In this document: positions 1 through 7,646 of the stretch, in pieces | Layout of the letters: every line of letters begins with the position of its first letter | Numbering within the stretch: the first letter of the stretch is position 1 | Source of the DNA: Mycoplana rhizolycopersici | Lineage (GTDB): Bacteria; Pseudomonadota; Alphaproteobacteria; Rhizobiales; Rhizobiaceae | Direction of reading: 5' to 3' | DNA: 64,000 nucleotides | Assembly (NCBI RefSeq): GCF_013378445.1 | Contig: NZ_JABXYK010000018.1 | Span: forward strand, 1-64,000 | Made by a program: the position numbers and the translations under genes | The notes under the pieces: generated by a model | The model's input: only the letters and a program-made list of their open reading frames with translations | The model's database searches: none | What the model was told of the DNA's origin: nothing

Positions 1-16
1 TGCCGGCGGTGCTGAC

Positions 17-250
17 CTATTGGGCGCCGCCGAACAAAGCCTGATCGGCTTCGCCCGCCATGGCGAGCAGCTTTTCGCGGTCATGGATGCCGGCGCGGTA
101 GTGGCGGAGCAAGAGGCCAGCGAGTGCGGTTGCCTCTGGGCCTTCGGCCTCTATTCCGCGTTGGCGACAGATCACGTCGAACGTGCTCCCGAGCATTGAG
201 AGGCCAGCAGGATCGACGAAACTTTCCCTGGGAAGGTAGCGCTGGATCAT
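17..250 (-). CDS. hypothetical protein, 77 aa
   Basis: I do not recognise a family. The product is a small, soluble, mixed-charge protein with no membrane segment or signal peptide. It contains a helical stretch near residues 37-68 rich in Leu, Arg and Ala. The start at 250 is supported by a good ribosome site (AGGAGA about 7 bases upstream on the minus strand). It lies at the window edge in a region that looks like the end of an integrative element and is divergent from the membrane-anchored protein at 372. The reading frame is convincing as a gene, but the function is unknown. Confidence 0.6.
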   Translation of the reverse strand: MIQRYLPRESFVDPAGLSMLGSTFDVICRQRGIEAEGPEATALAGLLLRHYRAGIHDREKLLAMAGEADQALFGGAQ

Positions 251-371
251 GGCGGTTCTCCTATCCTGCGGCGCCCGTCCATGGCGCCGCGGTAGACAGC
301 AAGAAGATGAGAATTGCGTTGGCGCGCGTCAAGGCGCTCCGCGGACAGCACACATGCAGGCAGGGGACTAA

Positions 372-827
372 ATGGCAGAGGTGGATGCTATGGAACTACC
401 GAGACGCGCCCCGAAGCTCGAATGGAACCTGAACACGATCATCCAAATCATAACGCTCGTCGGCATGTGTGTCGGCGGCGTTGCGATCTGGGTGGACAAG
501 AGCAGGGACATTGAAGAGCTACAGGCCTGGCGCACAGCGATCGAACAGGACCGAAAGGAGAAGTCAGCCGAATACCGTGCCAGTATGGCTAAGCTCGAAG
601 AGCGCGTGAAGAGCACGGAAAAGGACATCGGCAAGATCGACAACCTTCAATACCGGCTGTCTGTGGCGGAGCAGTCCACCGCAACCACGGCCACGGCGAT
701 GAAAGAGCTTCAGGACAGTCTTAACGACATGAACGGCGATATCCGGGTCATGCGGGAGATCTTGCAGAGGCTGGATAACGTGAATGGCCGGCGGGCGGAG
801 AAGCAGACGCTGGGTGTCCCGGGATAG
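372..827 (+). CDS. membrane-anchored coiled-coil protein, phage-type
   Basis: A 151-residue protein with one N-terminal hydrophobic segment at about residues 21-40 (IIQIITLVGMCVGGVAIWV). It is followed by a long polar, heptad-rich region (residues 45-140) full of Glu, Lys, Arg and Leu, typical of a coiled coil. Small proteins of this layout are common in prophage late regions beside lysis genes, where they may act as holin-, spanin- or tail-associated membrane proteins; no specific family can be assigned by eye. The start at 372 has a purine-rich ribosome site (AGGGGAC) just upstream. The next gene begins about 100 bases after its stop. Confidence 0.65.
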   Translation: MAEVDAMELPRRAPKLEWNLNTIIQIITLVGMCVGGVAIWVDKSRDIEELQAWRTAIEQDRKEKSAEYRASMAKLEERVKSTEKDIGKIDNLQYRLSVAEQSTATTATAMKELQDSLNDMNGDIRVMREILQRLDNVNGRRAEKQTLGVPG

Positions 828-927
828 TTACCCAGAAAACGAAATCAGCATGGCGACGGGCGCAAACGGAAGGATTGGACTCCCAATGGAAAGCGTGCTT
901 ATCAAGCCTAAGCCCAGGGAGAACGGA

Positions 928-1236
928 ATGCCCCGAAAAGCAGTCAGCCAGTTCGTGATAGTCCCGCCGAGGAGGCGAGTGGCAGAATACGTCGACGCAA
1001 AGGACCGCTTTTCAGCATACCTATCAGATCACTTCCCGGGGTACGAATTCCGCATCACGGGGAACTCTCCGTTCAGCAACGACGATTTTCACATAGTGCC
1101 GATCATGGGAAGTGTGAACAACCCGTCGAATCCGGATGGCGATTTCGAGAGGCGCGAGCAACCGGATCGCGCCGTGCTCCACGAAATGCTAAAGGTCTGC
1201 CAGCGCTTCGACCTCTCAAAAAGCCGACTGTCGTAG
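928..1236 (+). CDS. hypothetical protein, 102 aa
   Basis: Unrecognised soluble protein. The frame is open further upstream (possible ATG starts at 850 and 886), but the ATG at 928 has the best ribosome site (AGGGAG, six bases away) and gives a product beginning MPRKAVSQF. The C-terminal half contains a run of alternating hydrophobic and aromatic residues (HFPGYEFRIT, DDFHIVPIMG) suggesting a small alpha/beta fold. It follows the coiled-coil protein in the same direction and is probably part of the same element. The function is unknown. Confidence 0.5.
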   Translation: MPRKAVSQFVIVPPRRRVAEYVDAKDRFSAYLSDHFPGYEFRITGNSPFSNDDFHIVPIMGSVNNPSNPDGDFERREQPDRAVLHEMLKVCQRFDLSKSRLS

Positions 1237-1269
1237 CTCCTGGAGTCCCAAGGATATCAATCCACTGGC

Positions 1270-1297
1270 AAAAAAGAACCGGCGGAATTTCCGCCGG
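1270..1297 (-). terminator. rho-independent terminator of the minus-strand micro-gene cluster
   Basis: A perfect nine-base inverted repeat (CCGGCGGAA / TTCCGCCGG around a single T, 1279-1297) is flanked on the low-coordinate side by an A run. On the minus strand this reads as a GC-rich hairpin followed by a T tract. It lies downstream of the minus-strand gene at 1423-1689 and supports that gene cluster being transcribed. Confidence 0.75.
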
Positions 1298-1422
1298 CTA
1301 GGCAGTTGAGAACGTGTGCAACCTGCCGACCGGGATCGGCGACCCATAAACTGCTGCACACATGAATTGTTCCATTGAACCAAAAAGAGTTTCTACGGGC
1401 TTTGTGACCACGAGGCGGGCCA

Positions 1423-1689
1423 TTAGTTTCCCATCGCCAAGCTATGCTCGATATCGGCCCGCCCGATCGTTGGCACGCTGCCGTCCCTCCTGGAACGCTG
1501 CTCTGCGTGCGCAAGCGCCGCCACTTTCTTGCCTTTGGATAGATTGGCCATCAACCCCACTGCATCTTCGAATACGCGAAATCGCCCGCAGGCGGGACAG
1601 CTGAACTCTCGAATGCCATCAATGATCGGCGGCCGGAACTCCGTAGCCGGGTGGGCACTTATAGGGCATATTGTTTTGGTCCAGTCCAT
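1423..1689 (-). CDS. small Cys-containing protein, 88 aa (possible zinc ribbon)
   Basis: Translation gives a protein starting MDWTKTICP with a second cysteine pair in the motif FSCPACGRFRVFE at about residues 28-40. The CPxCG knuckle plus the earlier Cys and a His near residue 13 suggest a small zinc-binding fold, as in many phage-encoded mini-proteins, but only one clear knuckle is visible. The C-terminal half is helical and basic. It is the last gene of a minus-strand run (1951-2124, 1860-1961, 1726-1863, this gene) that ends in the hairpin at 1270-1297. The frame is more protein-like than the competing frame at 1619-1843. Confidence 0.5.
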   Translation of the reverse strand: MDWTKTICPISAHPATEFRPPIIDGIREFSCPACGRFRVFEDAVGLMANLSKGKKVAALAHAEQRSRRDGSVPTIGRADIEHSLAMGN

Positions 1690-1725
1690 GAGGGCCGCCT
1701 TCCAGACGCACCAGCGGAGGTCCTG

Positions 1726-1863
1726 TCACATCCTCCGCTGGCTCCGCGTGTTTCGCGTCCGTTCCCCGCGACGCACGCATTGGGCCCAAAAAAGGCCTCC
1801 CGGGCCCAAGTCGCGTAACGCTACACGAAGCAAAATGTTCCACTCAGGTGGCTGTTTTATCAT
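1726..1863 (-). CDS. possible micro-protein, 45 aa
   Basis: The ATG at 1863 overlaps the stop of the 33-residue membrane peptide gene in an ATGA arrangement typical of translational coupling. The product begins MIKQPPEWN and is basic towards its C-terminus (many Arg). No family is recognised. A second open frame (GTG start at 1843, stop at 1619) covers the same DNA and could be the real gene instead. The support is positional, from the chain of overlapping genes, rather than from similarity. Confidence 0.25.
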   Translation of the reverse strand: MIKQPPEWNILLRVALRDLGPGGLFWAQCVRRGERTRNTRSQRRM

Positions 1864-1961
1864 CCGCCGAACGCCATCCAGACACGCCCCACCGCACTCG
1901 CCAGAGCACCCAGCATGGCGACGATGATAATCGCGTAGACCCACCACGGATCACGTTTCAT
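1860..1961 (-). CDS. single-span membrane micro-protein, 33 aa
   Basis: A short open frame encodes a peptide beginning MKRDPWWVYA, with one hydrophobic helix covering residues 8-25 and a Gly-rich end. It starts inside the last codons of the 57-residue gene (11-base overlap) and its own stop overlaps the next ATG, so three genes are chained. Positive charges at the N-terminus suggest the short tail stays in the cytoplasm. Peptides of this type occur in phages and in mobile elements, but no specific role can be given. Confidence 0.45.
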   Translation of the reverse strand: MKRDPWWVYAIIIVAMLGALASAVGRVWMAFGG

Positions 1962-2124
1962 CGGCGATTGTCGTGAACTCGGTTGCTGACAGTTGCCTCG
2001 CGAACTGGCGTGCTTCAGCCTCGGTTTCAAATGCTTTGTGACTGGAGTATTCGTCTGTCTTTACGCTGACTACCCATTTGCCGTTTTGCTGAACGATTGT
2101 GATTTTCCTCCTCTGCTCATCCAT
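1951..2124 (-). CDS. small soluble protein, 57 aa
   Basis: The frame from the ATG at 2124 gives a compact protein. Residues 7-22 alternate hydrophobic and polar (KITIVQQNGKWVVSVK), like a beta hairpin, followed by a charged helix (KAFETEAEARQFARQL). This beta-beta-helix plan resembles small phage DNA-mimic or DUF-type proteins. A purine-rich ribosome site (AAGGGG) lies about eight bases upstream. Its stop at 1951 overlaps the start of the membrane peptide at 1961, indicating coupled translation. No family name can be given. Confidence 0.55.
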   Translation of the reverse strand: MDEQRRKITIVQQNGKWVVSVKTDEYSSHKAFETEAEARQFARQLSATEFTTIADET

Positions 2125-2255
2125 GCAAATAACCCCTTCATGCCCAGCCCGAGTAACGCGCTCAGCTTACTCAAAATTCGCAGCTCCGCCAAAAGTAACG
2201 GCAACGTCTCCTTTTGGAGCATTGCGGAGGGCTCTATCCCGATTACCATGTGCGC

Positions 2256-2465
2256 ATGTTGAAGCCCGGGCCCAACGATTTGAATTTCTCTCGACTAAGC
2301 GTCCGCCTCACGGTGGTCCTACTGTCTCAAGGCTTCCAGAATGTAAGCGAGTTGGAGCGAATGAGCGATAAGGAACTCTTGTCGCTGAAACGTATCGACC
2401 GCGCTGACGTCAAAAAGATCCGTGCGGAGCTTTCCAGGCTGAAACATGACGGGATGCTGCAATAG
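2256..2465 (+). CDS. stand-alone RNA polymerase alpha C-terminal-domain-like protein
   Basis: The product (69 aa from ATG 2256; alternative starts TTG 2214 or GTG 2250) contains a segment that lines up with the helix-hairpin-helix DNA-binding domain at the C-terminus of bacterial RNA polymerase alpha. It reads Leu-Ser-Val-Arg near the start, then a Gly-Phe-x-Asn-Val-xx-Leu turn, then Glu-Leu-Leu-xx-Lys-Arg-Ile and a final helix Ala-Asp-Val-Lys-Lys-Ile-Arg. The real alphaCTD reads LSVRxxNCL...IxxxxxLVxxxExELLxxxNxGxxSLxEI. There is no alpha N-terminal domain. Such free domains occur in phages and mobile elements and could bind DNA or regulators. The similarity was judged by eye. Confidence 0.5.
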   Translation: MLKPGPNDLNFSRLSVRLTVVLLSQGFQNVSELERMSDKELLSLKRIDRADVKKIRAELSRLKHDGMLQ

Positions 2466-2753
2466 CGATCGACACCTAGGCCCGGGCGGCGCACAGCGTA
2501 GACCATGTCAATCCTCCGCTGGCTTTGCGGCCACCTGCCTATTCACACTTTGATTGGGAAGAAATGTTCCAGCATTCTGCGGCCCTACTCCCGGGGCTTT
2601 CGCGGCCTCGCAGTCGTTTTGGTGGTTGCTGAAAGCGCAGTTGGAGCGAATAAGCCAGGGCGGGTTTTACTACGTTGAGTTTTGGGACTCGATTATGCAC
2701 GTTACTTCAGATAGCTTTCCCTAGCAGAGTGCAACCATGTTGGGGAGACAATG

Positions 2754-4196
2754 ATGAAGATCTCACGTCGAGCGTTTACGGCATCTTCATGTGGTGGTGT
2801 TGCAGCAGCACTAATGGGGGGAGGCGTTGCCGCACAGGATGGGTCTATCAGCGATGAGTTACTAGGACGCACGGACTTCTGGACCGCGTTAGAGGCTTAC
2901 GCATACGCGTATCCGCTTGTCACTATGGAGTATACAAGACGGGTCATTACAAACGTCGCTGAGCCGCGCGGCACGAAAGCCCCGATGGGACAGATCGGCC
3001 GCCTGCGCGAATATCCAAACGCGTCGTTCCGAGATGTGACCGCGCCAAATGCCGACACCCTCTATACTTATGCGTTCTTCGATGTCGGCGAGGAGCCCTA
3101 CGTCCTGAGCCTGCCAGACATGGGGGATCGTTACGCCCTGTTTCCGATGCTCGACGGCTGGACCAATGTCTTTGAAGTGCCGGGCAAGCGGACGACCGGA
3201 ACTGGTGCTCAGACCTACGCGATAACTGGCCCGGGGTGGTCGGGTGAACTGCCCGAGGGCGTCATAGAATATAAATCACCGACAAGTATGGTTTGGCTAC
3301 TCGGCCGCATCTATTGCACTGGGACGCCTGAAGACTATGCAGCAGTGCATAAAGTCCAGGACGAGGTGAAACTCGTGCCGTTGAGTGCCTACGGGGCCGA
3401 ATACACACCACCTCCCGGCAAGGTCGACCCTGCCATCGATATGAAGACTGCGGTGCGCGAGCAGGTCAATGCGCTGGATGCGGTGTCGTATTTCACGCTG
3501 TTCTGCGAGTTGATGAAGAATAATCCGCCGGCGGCCGCCGACGCGCCAATCTTGGAGAAACTGGCTGCCATCGGGATCGTGCCGGGTCAGGATTTCGACG
3601 CCAGCAAGTTGGATATCATCCTGCACAAGCGGCTGCCGCAAATAGCCTTTGCCCGTATCATGCTGCATTTCAAAGACAGCGGCGGAGATATCAAGGACAT
3701 CAACGGCTGGGCCTATACGACGAAGACCGGACTGTATGGCACGGACTATCTCCAGCGGGCCCTGATTACTGCCATTGGTCTTGGAGCCAATCGGCCCCAG
3801 GACGCCGTCTATCCGACAAGCACCAAGTCGGGCGGCGGCCTGATCTCCCGCGACTACAATGGGTCAGAGAAATACGTGATCAATTTCCCGAAAGGCCATT
3901 TGCCCCCGGCCAACGGGTTCTGGTCGATCACGATGTATGACTCCGGTTATTTCTTCGTCGAAAATCCTCTTAACCGGTACTCGATCAGCCCGCGTCAGGA
4001 TCTCAAGGCCAACCCGGACGGATCGACCGACATATACATTCAGCATGAATCCCCCGGCGCCGACAAAGAATCGAACTGGCTCCCGGCTCCGAAGGACAAG
4101 TTCATCTTGATGATGCGACTGTACTGGCCCAAGGAGGGAAATCCGTCGATCCTCGATGGATCTTGGGTGCTCCCTGCAGCGAAAAAGGTAAGCTAA
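2754..4196 (+). CDS. DUF1254/DUF1214 domain protein with Tat signal
   Basis: A 480-residue protein. The N-terminus carries a twin-arginine motif (SRRAFTAS, residues 4-11), a hydrophobic Ala/Gly-rich stretch and a likely cleavage site near AAQ, so it is probably exported folded to the periplasm. Residues about 50-200 fit DUF1254 (YAYAYPLVTMEY, then APNADTLYTYAFFDV), and residues about 350-465 fit DUF1214 (LPPANGFWSITMYDSGYFF near the middle and SNWLPAP near the end). The biochemical role of this widespread family is unknown. The ATG at 2754 is better spaced from the GGAG site than the one at 2751. Base composition is less GC-rich than in the host genes to the right, consistent with transfer. 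Confidence 0.9.
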   Translation: MKISRRAFTASSCGGVAAALMGGGVAAQDGSISDELLGRTDFWTALEAYAYAYPLVTMEYTRRVITNVAEPRGTKAPMGQIGRLREYPNASFRDVTAPNADTLYTYAFFDVGEEPYVLSLPDMGDRYALFPMLDGWTNVFEVPGKRTTGTGAQTYAITGPGWSGELPEGVIEYKSPTSMVWLLGRIYCTGTPEDYAAVHKVQDEVKLVPLSAYGAEYTPPPGKVDPAIDMKTAVREQVNALDAVSYFTLFCELMKNNPPAAADAPILEKLAAIGIVPGQDFDASKLDIILHKRLPQIAFARIMLHFKDSGGDIKDINGWAYTTKTGLYGTDYLQRALITAIGLGANRPQDAVYPTSTKSGGGLISRDYNGSEKYVINFPKGHLPPANGFWSITMYDSGYFFVENPLNRYSISPRQDLKANPDGSTDIYIQHESPGADKESNWLPAPKDKFILMMRLYWPKEGNPSILDGSWVLPAAKKVS

Positions 4197-4206
4197 GCGA
4201 TCATCG

Positions 4207-4455
4207 GTGACCGATGGCATAGCCCAAGCTTCGGGTCGGGGGAATGCGGTGGTGTATCGGCGCACAGACGAAATCGTCTCACGCGTCGGTCACCTCGGAC
4301 GTCTCCCAGATGAAGCCCGTCACCGACGACGTAAAGCGGTGGAGCGGATGGGGATCGGCGCGCTCGGTGTGATCGGCATCGGCGGAATTGCGCTTGGTGT
4401 GACCTTCACCGACGCGATCGGCAGGATTGGAATGGTGATCATCGGCAAAAGTTAG
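4207..4455 (+). CDS. possible small membrane protein
   Basis: An open frame starts with GTG at 4207, eleven bases after the DUF1254 gene. The last 35 residues (from an internal ATG at 4348, which has a GGAG site) form a Gly/Ile-rich hydrophobic helix, MGIGALGVIGIGGIALGV. The N-terminal part is Arg-rich and unremarkable. Either the full frame or only the short membrane peptide may be real. No family is recognised. Confidence 0.3.
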   Translation: MTDGIAQASGRGNAVVYRRTDEIVSRVGHLGRLPDEARHRRRKAVERMGIGALGVIGIGGIALGVTFTDAIGRIGMVIIGKS

Positions 4456-4499
4456 GGTTCTACCGGAGCTGTTGCTAGCTTTGGCAAATGCTTCTCGCG

Positions 4500-4745
4500 C
4501 TACATGACTGCAAAGTAGGCACCAAACAGCAACATCGCGCTTCCGACGGCAATCATTAGAATTCCGGGCAAGTTTCGTGTCAGTCCCAAGAATCGCAATG
4601 TCTGCCCTCGGGGCTCAAGGGTAGGGTCAGTGGCGGATGGTGACGGGCTGTGCAGATCGCTTAAGGGCCGTCGGCGAATTGCACCACGAAAGATGAACAA
4701 GATTCCGCCGACAACCAGGGCCGCGCCGAGCAAAATTGTTAACAC
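4500..4745 (-). CDS. small two-span membrane protein
   Basis: An 81-residue protein starting at GTG 4745 with a GGGAG ribosome site seven bases upstream. Two hydrophobic helices are clear: residues 2-21 (LTILLGAALVVGGILFIF) and 60-80 (GILMIAVGSAMLLFGAYFAV). A polar, Pro/Ser/Arg-rich loop of about 35 residues joins them. This hairpin topology is typical of small inner-membrane proteins of unknown function. It is not obviously co-transcribed with its neighbours. Confidence 0.5.
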   Translation of the reverse strand: MLTILLGAALVVGGILFIFRGAIRRRPLSDLHSPSPSATDPTLEPRGQTLRFLGLTRNLPGILMIAVGSAMLLFGAYFAVM

Positions 4746-5070
4746 AGCACACTCCCTCGCCCCGCGATTGGCGCTCGTTTTTGGACCGGAGCGGGACCGT
4801 CAGTCTGCCCGCCGCTCCAAAAGCGAAGCGACGGGCCTCCTGCGCAGGTGGGACGCAGTGGGGCGTTGATGCGTCCGTGGCACTCGAACAGCGCTGAAGC
4901 AAAAAAGTTCCCTAGGACCCGGAACAATTACGCATGGCGAGCGTTCTGACATTGCCGAGCCATCTCCACGCAGTATATCGAGCCCTTTATCGAGCTTGGC
5001 TCTGCGGCGATGGCCTCAGGAGGGGAAGCACTGGCTGCGCCGTCGTTTCAGAGTATCGTCGCTGCCACCC

Positions 5071-5280
5071 CTATAGCGCCCGAAGGTCATCCGCAGACGT
5101 CTTTCCACTCTTCCTGTCTCGCGCCAATTCGAACGAGACTTTCTGGCCATCTTTTAGTCCCGACAGACCTGCTCGCTGCACGGCCGAAATGTGGACGAAG
5201 ACATCTGGGGAGCCGTCGTCTGGTTGAATGAAGCCGTAGCCCTTGTCGTTATTGAACCATTTCACAGTGCCAGTCGCCAC
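5071..5280 (-). CDS. cold shock domain protein (CspA family)
   Basis: A 69-residue protein that is almost entirely one cold shock domain, an OB-fold that binds single-stranded RNA and DNA and keeps mRNA unfolded. The opening [15 protein letters not shown] contains RNP1 (KGYGFI), and DVFVHISAV contains RNP2; [10 protein letters not shown] closes the fold. I placed the start at GTG 5280 because this gives the usual family N-terminus (MATGTVKWF) and a GAGG site lies about nine bases upstream; a TTG at 5295 is the alternative. Alphaproteobacteria carry many copies, and copies on mobile elements are common. Confidence 0.92.
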   Translation of the reverse strand: MATGTVKWFNNDKGYGFIQPDDGSPDVFVHISAVQRAGLSGLKDGQKVSFELARDRKSGKTSADDLRAL

Positions 5281-5487
5281 GTCGGTGATCCTCAAAAATC
5301 TGGGTTGGCTGTAGTATCAAGCAAACGATGATGTCTGCATGATGGTTTGTAGAACCCCTCGCGCCGAGATCGGTTCCTCGGATCATGCGGTTTCGGAGTG
5401 TTGCCCCTCAGATTCCACGAGCCTACGGACCCGGGAAATATATCTAATGCGGCTGCAGCCGATCACGCCAGCTCGGCAGCCACGGGG

Positions 5488-5874
5488 CTACCAAATCGGG
5501 CGGACGATAATAGATGGTCGCAACAGCGGGTGCCAGGCAGCATCATCATCAACGTCTTCGAAACAGACGCGGGCATGTCCGGCCGAAATCATGCCGATCT
5601 CGATCGCTGCAGCTTTGGAAAGATCCAGCACGCGACCTCGAACGAATGGGCCCCTATCATTGACCCGCGCGACGACGCTCTTGCCCGTTTTTGGGCTGTT
5701 GACCCTGATCTTTGTGCCCAGCTTCATCGTCTTGTGTGCGGCCGTCAATTGCGACGGATCCATCCATTCGCCGGAGGCAGTCTGCGAAGTCAGAGCATAC
5801 CAGGAAGCGCGCCCGCAGCTGTCGCTGGCCCCGGCGCCCTGGTGGCCGCTTTCGGAACGCCATTGGTTCCCGCG
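5488..5874 (-). pseudogene. RlpA-like double-psi beta-barrel protein, 5' end damaged
   Basis: The frame reads ASWYALTSQTASGEWMDPSQL followed by TAAHKTMKLGTKI and VNDRGPFVRGRVLDLSKAAA. These are the conserved blocks of the RlpA-like double-psi beta-barrel, a peptidoglycan-associated domain found in secreted lytic transglycosylases. The domain is complete, but the frame upstream closes at a TAA (5875-5877) with no ATG, GTG or TTG between that stop and the first conserved block, and no signal peptide in frame. Hydrophobic N-terminus-like sequence occurs in another frame nearby, so a frameshift probably separated signal peptide and domain. The internal ATG at 5763 would give a truncated domain. 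Confidence 0.6.
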
Positions 5875-6014
5875 TTAAGTGCTTGGAGGACGAGGAAAGG
5901 TGATTTAGAGAACGCTAATACGTTGATCCGGTTCCGCAGAATCTTGTATTCGCCTAGTGGAGACGCTGCGGCCATTGAAGCGCAACAGCAAGCTCGGCAG
6001 CTTAAGCCAGAACG

Positions 6015-6040
6015 AAAAAAGCCCCGCACGATGGCGGGGC
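6015..6040 (-). terminator. rho-independent terminator
   Basis: Seven-base inverted repeat GCCCCGC / GCGGGGC (6021-6027 and 6034-6040) with an A run at 6015-6020. On the minus strand it is a hairpin followed by six T. Confidence 0.75.
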
Positions 6041-6164
6041 AATAACGCGCCGCTGCTGGCTCAGGTCGGCGCGGGGGAGGCTCAGCAATAGCGAGCCGTT
6101 CCTATCTACGACAGTGTATGTCGCTGCGGGAAGGTCTGATTCCGCGAATCCGGTACGGTTGACC

Positions 6165-6189
6165 AAAAAAAGAACCCGCCGAAGCGGGC
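6165..6189 (-). terminator. rho-independent terminator
   Basis: Inverted repeat CCCGC / GCGGG around a CGAA loop (6175-6188), preceded on the plus strand by a run of A. On the minus strand it is a stable UUCG-loop hairpin followed by TTCTTTTTTT. Probably the end of the integrase transcript or of an unrecognised RNA between it and 6440. Confidence 0.7.
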
Positions 6190-6440
6190 AGAGAAAAATC
6201 GGCGCGTACGCAATGACAAGTCGCGCCTATCGCAAGGCTACCTATGCATCCTGAACATTTGCTTAACTCGCCAAGCCGCGGGTCGGCATCGCGGGTGCAG
6301 GCGACTACGCCGGCATGGCTCTCCGCCAGTAGTTTCGCCTCGCGCACTTGCTGGACAACATTTTAAAGTCAATGCTTAATTCACGGTAGATTTACTGTCA
6401 CGCCTTCCGCCAGTATGCAAAAGAAGTGCGAGAAGGCTTC

Positions 6441-7541
6441 TCATGTAGCGCTTTCATCCTGAACCACCGGCGCGATTTCATTCAGCCATTCCCAGCTCAG
6501 GTACTTGTCGTTGCGTTGCCTGATATGGGTATACCTCTTGAGCGAGTTCCATGACCTGTGCCCGGAGACTGCCGCTACATGCGGGATGTTCCAACCGAGT
6601 TCGAAAAGGCGTGATATGCCGTCATGTCGCAAATCGTGGAAGTGAAGATTATCTATACCCAGCAGCAGGCACGCGCGCGTGAAAGAGGCGCTGACTGATT
6701 TGCTGTCGTAGGGGAATATTCTGGCCTCAGCGGTGCGCGGCATGGCATTTGCGATCCGCAAGGCTTCGGTCGGCAAGTCGCACCAAACGTGATTGCCGAT
6801 TTTTTCGCCTGGATTCTTCATGTCCCTGACCAGCACACGGCCGTGTTCCGTATCCAGGTCCTCCCACGTTATGCGCGTTATTTCCTCCTGTCGTCGGGTC
6901 GAGAAGATTGCAAAAGCGACGACGCGGCGCATCGGCAAGGCGTTGGGGTGGCGAACTTCTCGATTGCCATAGTAGGTCATCAGCGCGTCCAGTTCGTCGA
7001 GCGTTGGTCGTCTGTCGCGCTGTTTCGACCGCGAGGTTACTCCGAGGCGTTTCAGCACTACCGCGGCATCCGCCATCGCGCTGCGATCGAGATCGATGTC
7101 CCATGCGGGACGGGCGATAGCGAATACGCTTGCTAGATGGGACAGATAGTTGCCCACGGTCTGCGGCTCACGCCCGTCAGACAGTTCGGAGGCGAGTTGG
7201 ACGATATCGGACGAGCCGATGTCCCGGCACGCTTTAGATGCAATGGGAAAACCTTTCAGCGTCTCCAGGCATTGCGCCTTGGTCCGCCCCATCTGCCGAC
7301 GGCTTTCTTTGATATAGCGGTCAATTGCGTCAGCCAGCGTTGCCTGACGCTTGGTGAGCTTCTTTAGGACCCCGGGTTCGGAAAGCTCGGTCTCTCGCTT
7401 CTTGAGCCAGGCGGAGGCGGCCGGCCGCCGGTCGAACGTCTGCGCCTCGCTGTGAACAGTGGCGCCGTCTCGCATTATCCGGATCTGTGCAATATAAGCC
7501 TTTGATCCGTCGCGCCGCTTTCGCTCAGTAATGGTACCCAT
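6441..7541 (-). CDS. tyrosine recombinase (integrase) adjacent to dusA
   Basis: A 366-residue phage-type integrase that cuts and rejoins DNA at att sites. The N-terminal about 60 residues resemble an arm-binding domain, residues 65-160 a core-binding domain with SAM-like helices, and residues 175-345 the catalytic domain. The active-site set is visible: Arg217 in STRRQEEI, Lys242 in RDMKNPG, His302 and Arg305 in HDLRH, His328 in SGHRSW and the nucleophile Tyr337 in RYTHI. The ATG at 7541 sits 106 bases from dusA on the opposite strand. This position at the 5' end of dusA matches the described class of dusA-associated integrases. A palindrome in the promoter region suggests regulation by an element-encoded factor. 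Confidence 0.95.
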   Translation of the reverse strand: MGTITERKRRDGSKAYIAQIRIMRDGATVHSEAQTFDRRPAASAWLKKRETELSEPGVLKKLTKRQATLADAIDRYIKESRRQMGRTKAQCLETLKGFPIASKACRDIGSSDIVQLASELSDGREPQTVGNYLSHLASVFAIARPAWDIDLDRSAMADAAVVLKRLGVTSRSKQRDRRPTLDELDALMTYYGNREVRHPNALPMRRVVAFAIFSTRRQEEITRITWEDLDTEHGRVLVRDMKNPGEKIGNHVWCDLPTEALRIANAMPRTAEARIFPYDSKSVSASFTRACLLLGIDNLHFHDLRHDGISRLFELGWNIPHVAAVSGHRSWNSLKRYTHIRQRNDKYLSWEWLNEIAPVVQDESAT

Positions 7542-7578
7542 TTGCTACACGCCATATTCGTTTGCTACAATGTAGCAA
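7541..7578. promoter_or_regulatory. palindrome and direct repeat in the integrase promoter region
   Basis: TTGCTACA-A-TGTAGCAA (7562-7578) is a perfect 17-base palindrome. Its left half with one extra T (TTTGCTACA) recurs at 7541-7549, exactly 20 bases (two helical turns) away and overlapping the integrase start codon. This is the layout of an operator or excisionase site controlling the integrase or its DNA complex. The assignment is inferred from symmetry only. Confidence 0.55.
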
Positions 7579-7646
7579 TATCACGATGCAAATGGGCAAA
7601 AAAGAGCTGAAACCGCGTCAAATGAGACAAGCAGGAAGAGACGCAA

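Larger units (their letters stand above)
5875..6440. other. gap between RlpA-like gene and integrase, with two minus-strand terminators
   Basis: About 565 bases without a convincing gene. A GTG-started frame on the minus strand (6102-6347) runs straight through a terminator hairpin and is probably not real as drawn, although its first 50 codons are plausible. Two hairpin-plus-T-tract structures facing the minus strand lie here and imply a transcript, coding or not, arriving from higher coordinates. Confidence 0.5.

Noticed and set aside
1677-1690. Resemblance of ATGGACTGGACC (minus strand) to the typical dusA core, as possible second att site
   Set aside because: The dusA in this window reads ATGATCGACTGGTCC, so the two do not match well enough to be direct repeats; the likeness is to dusA of other species and probably chance.
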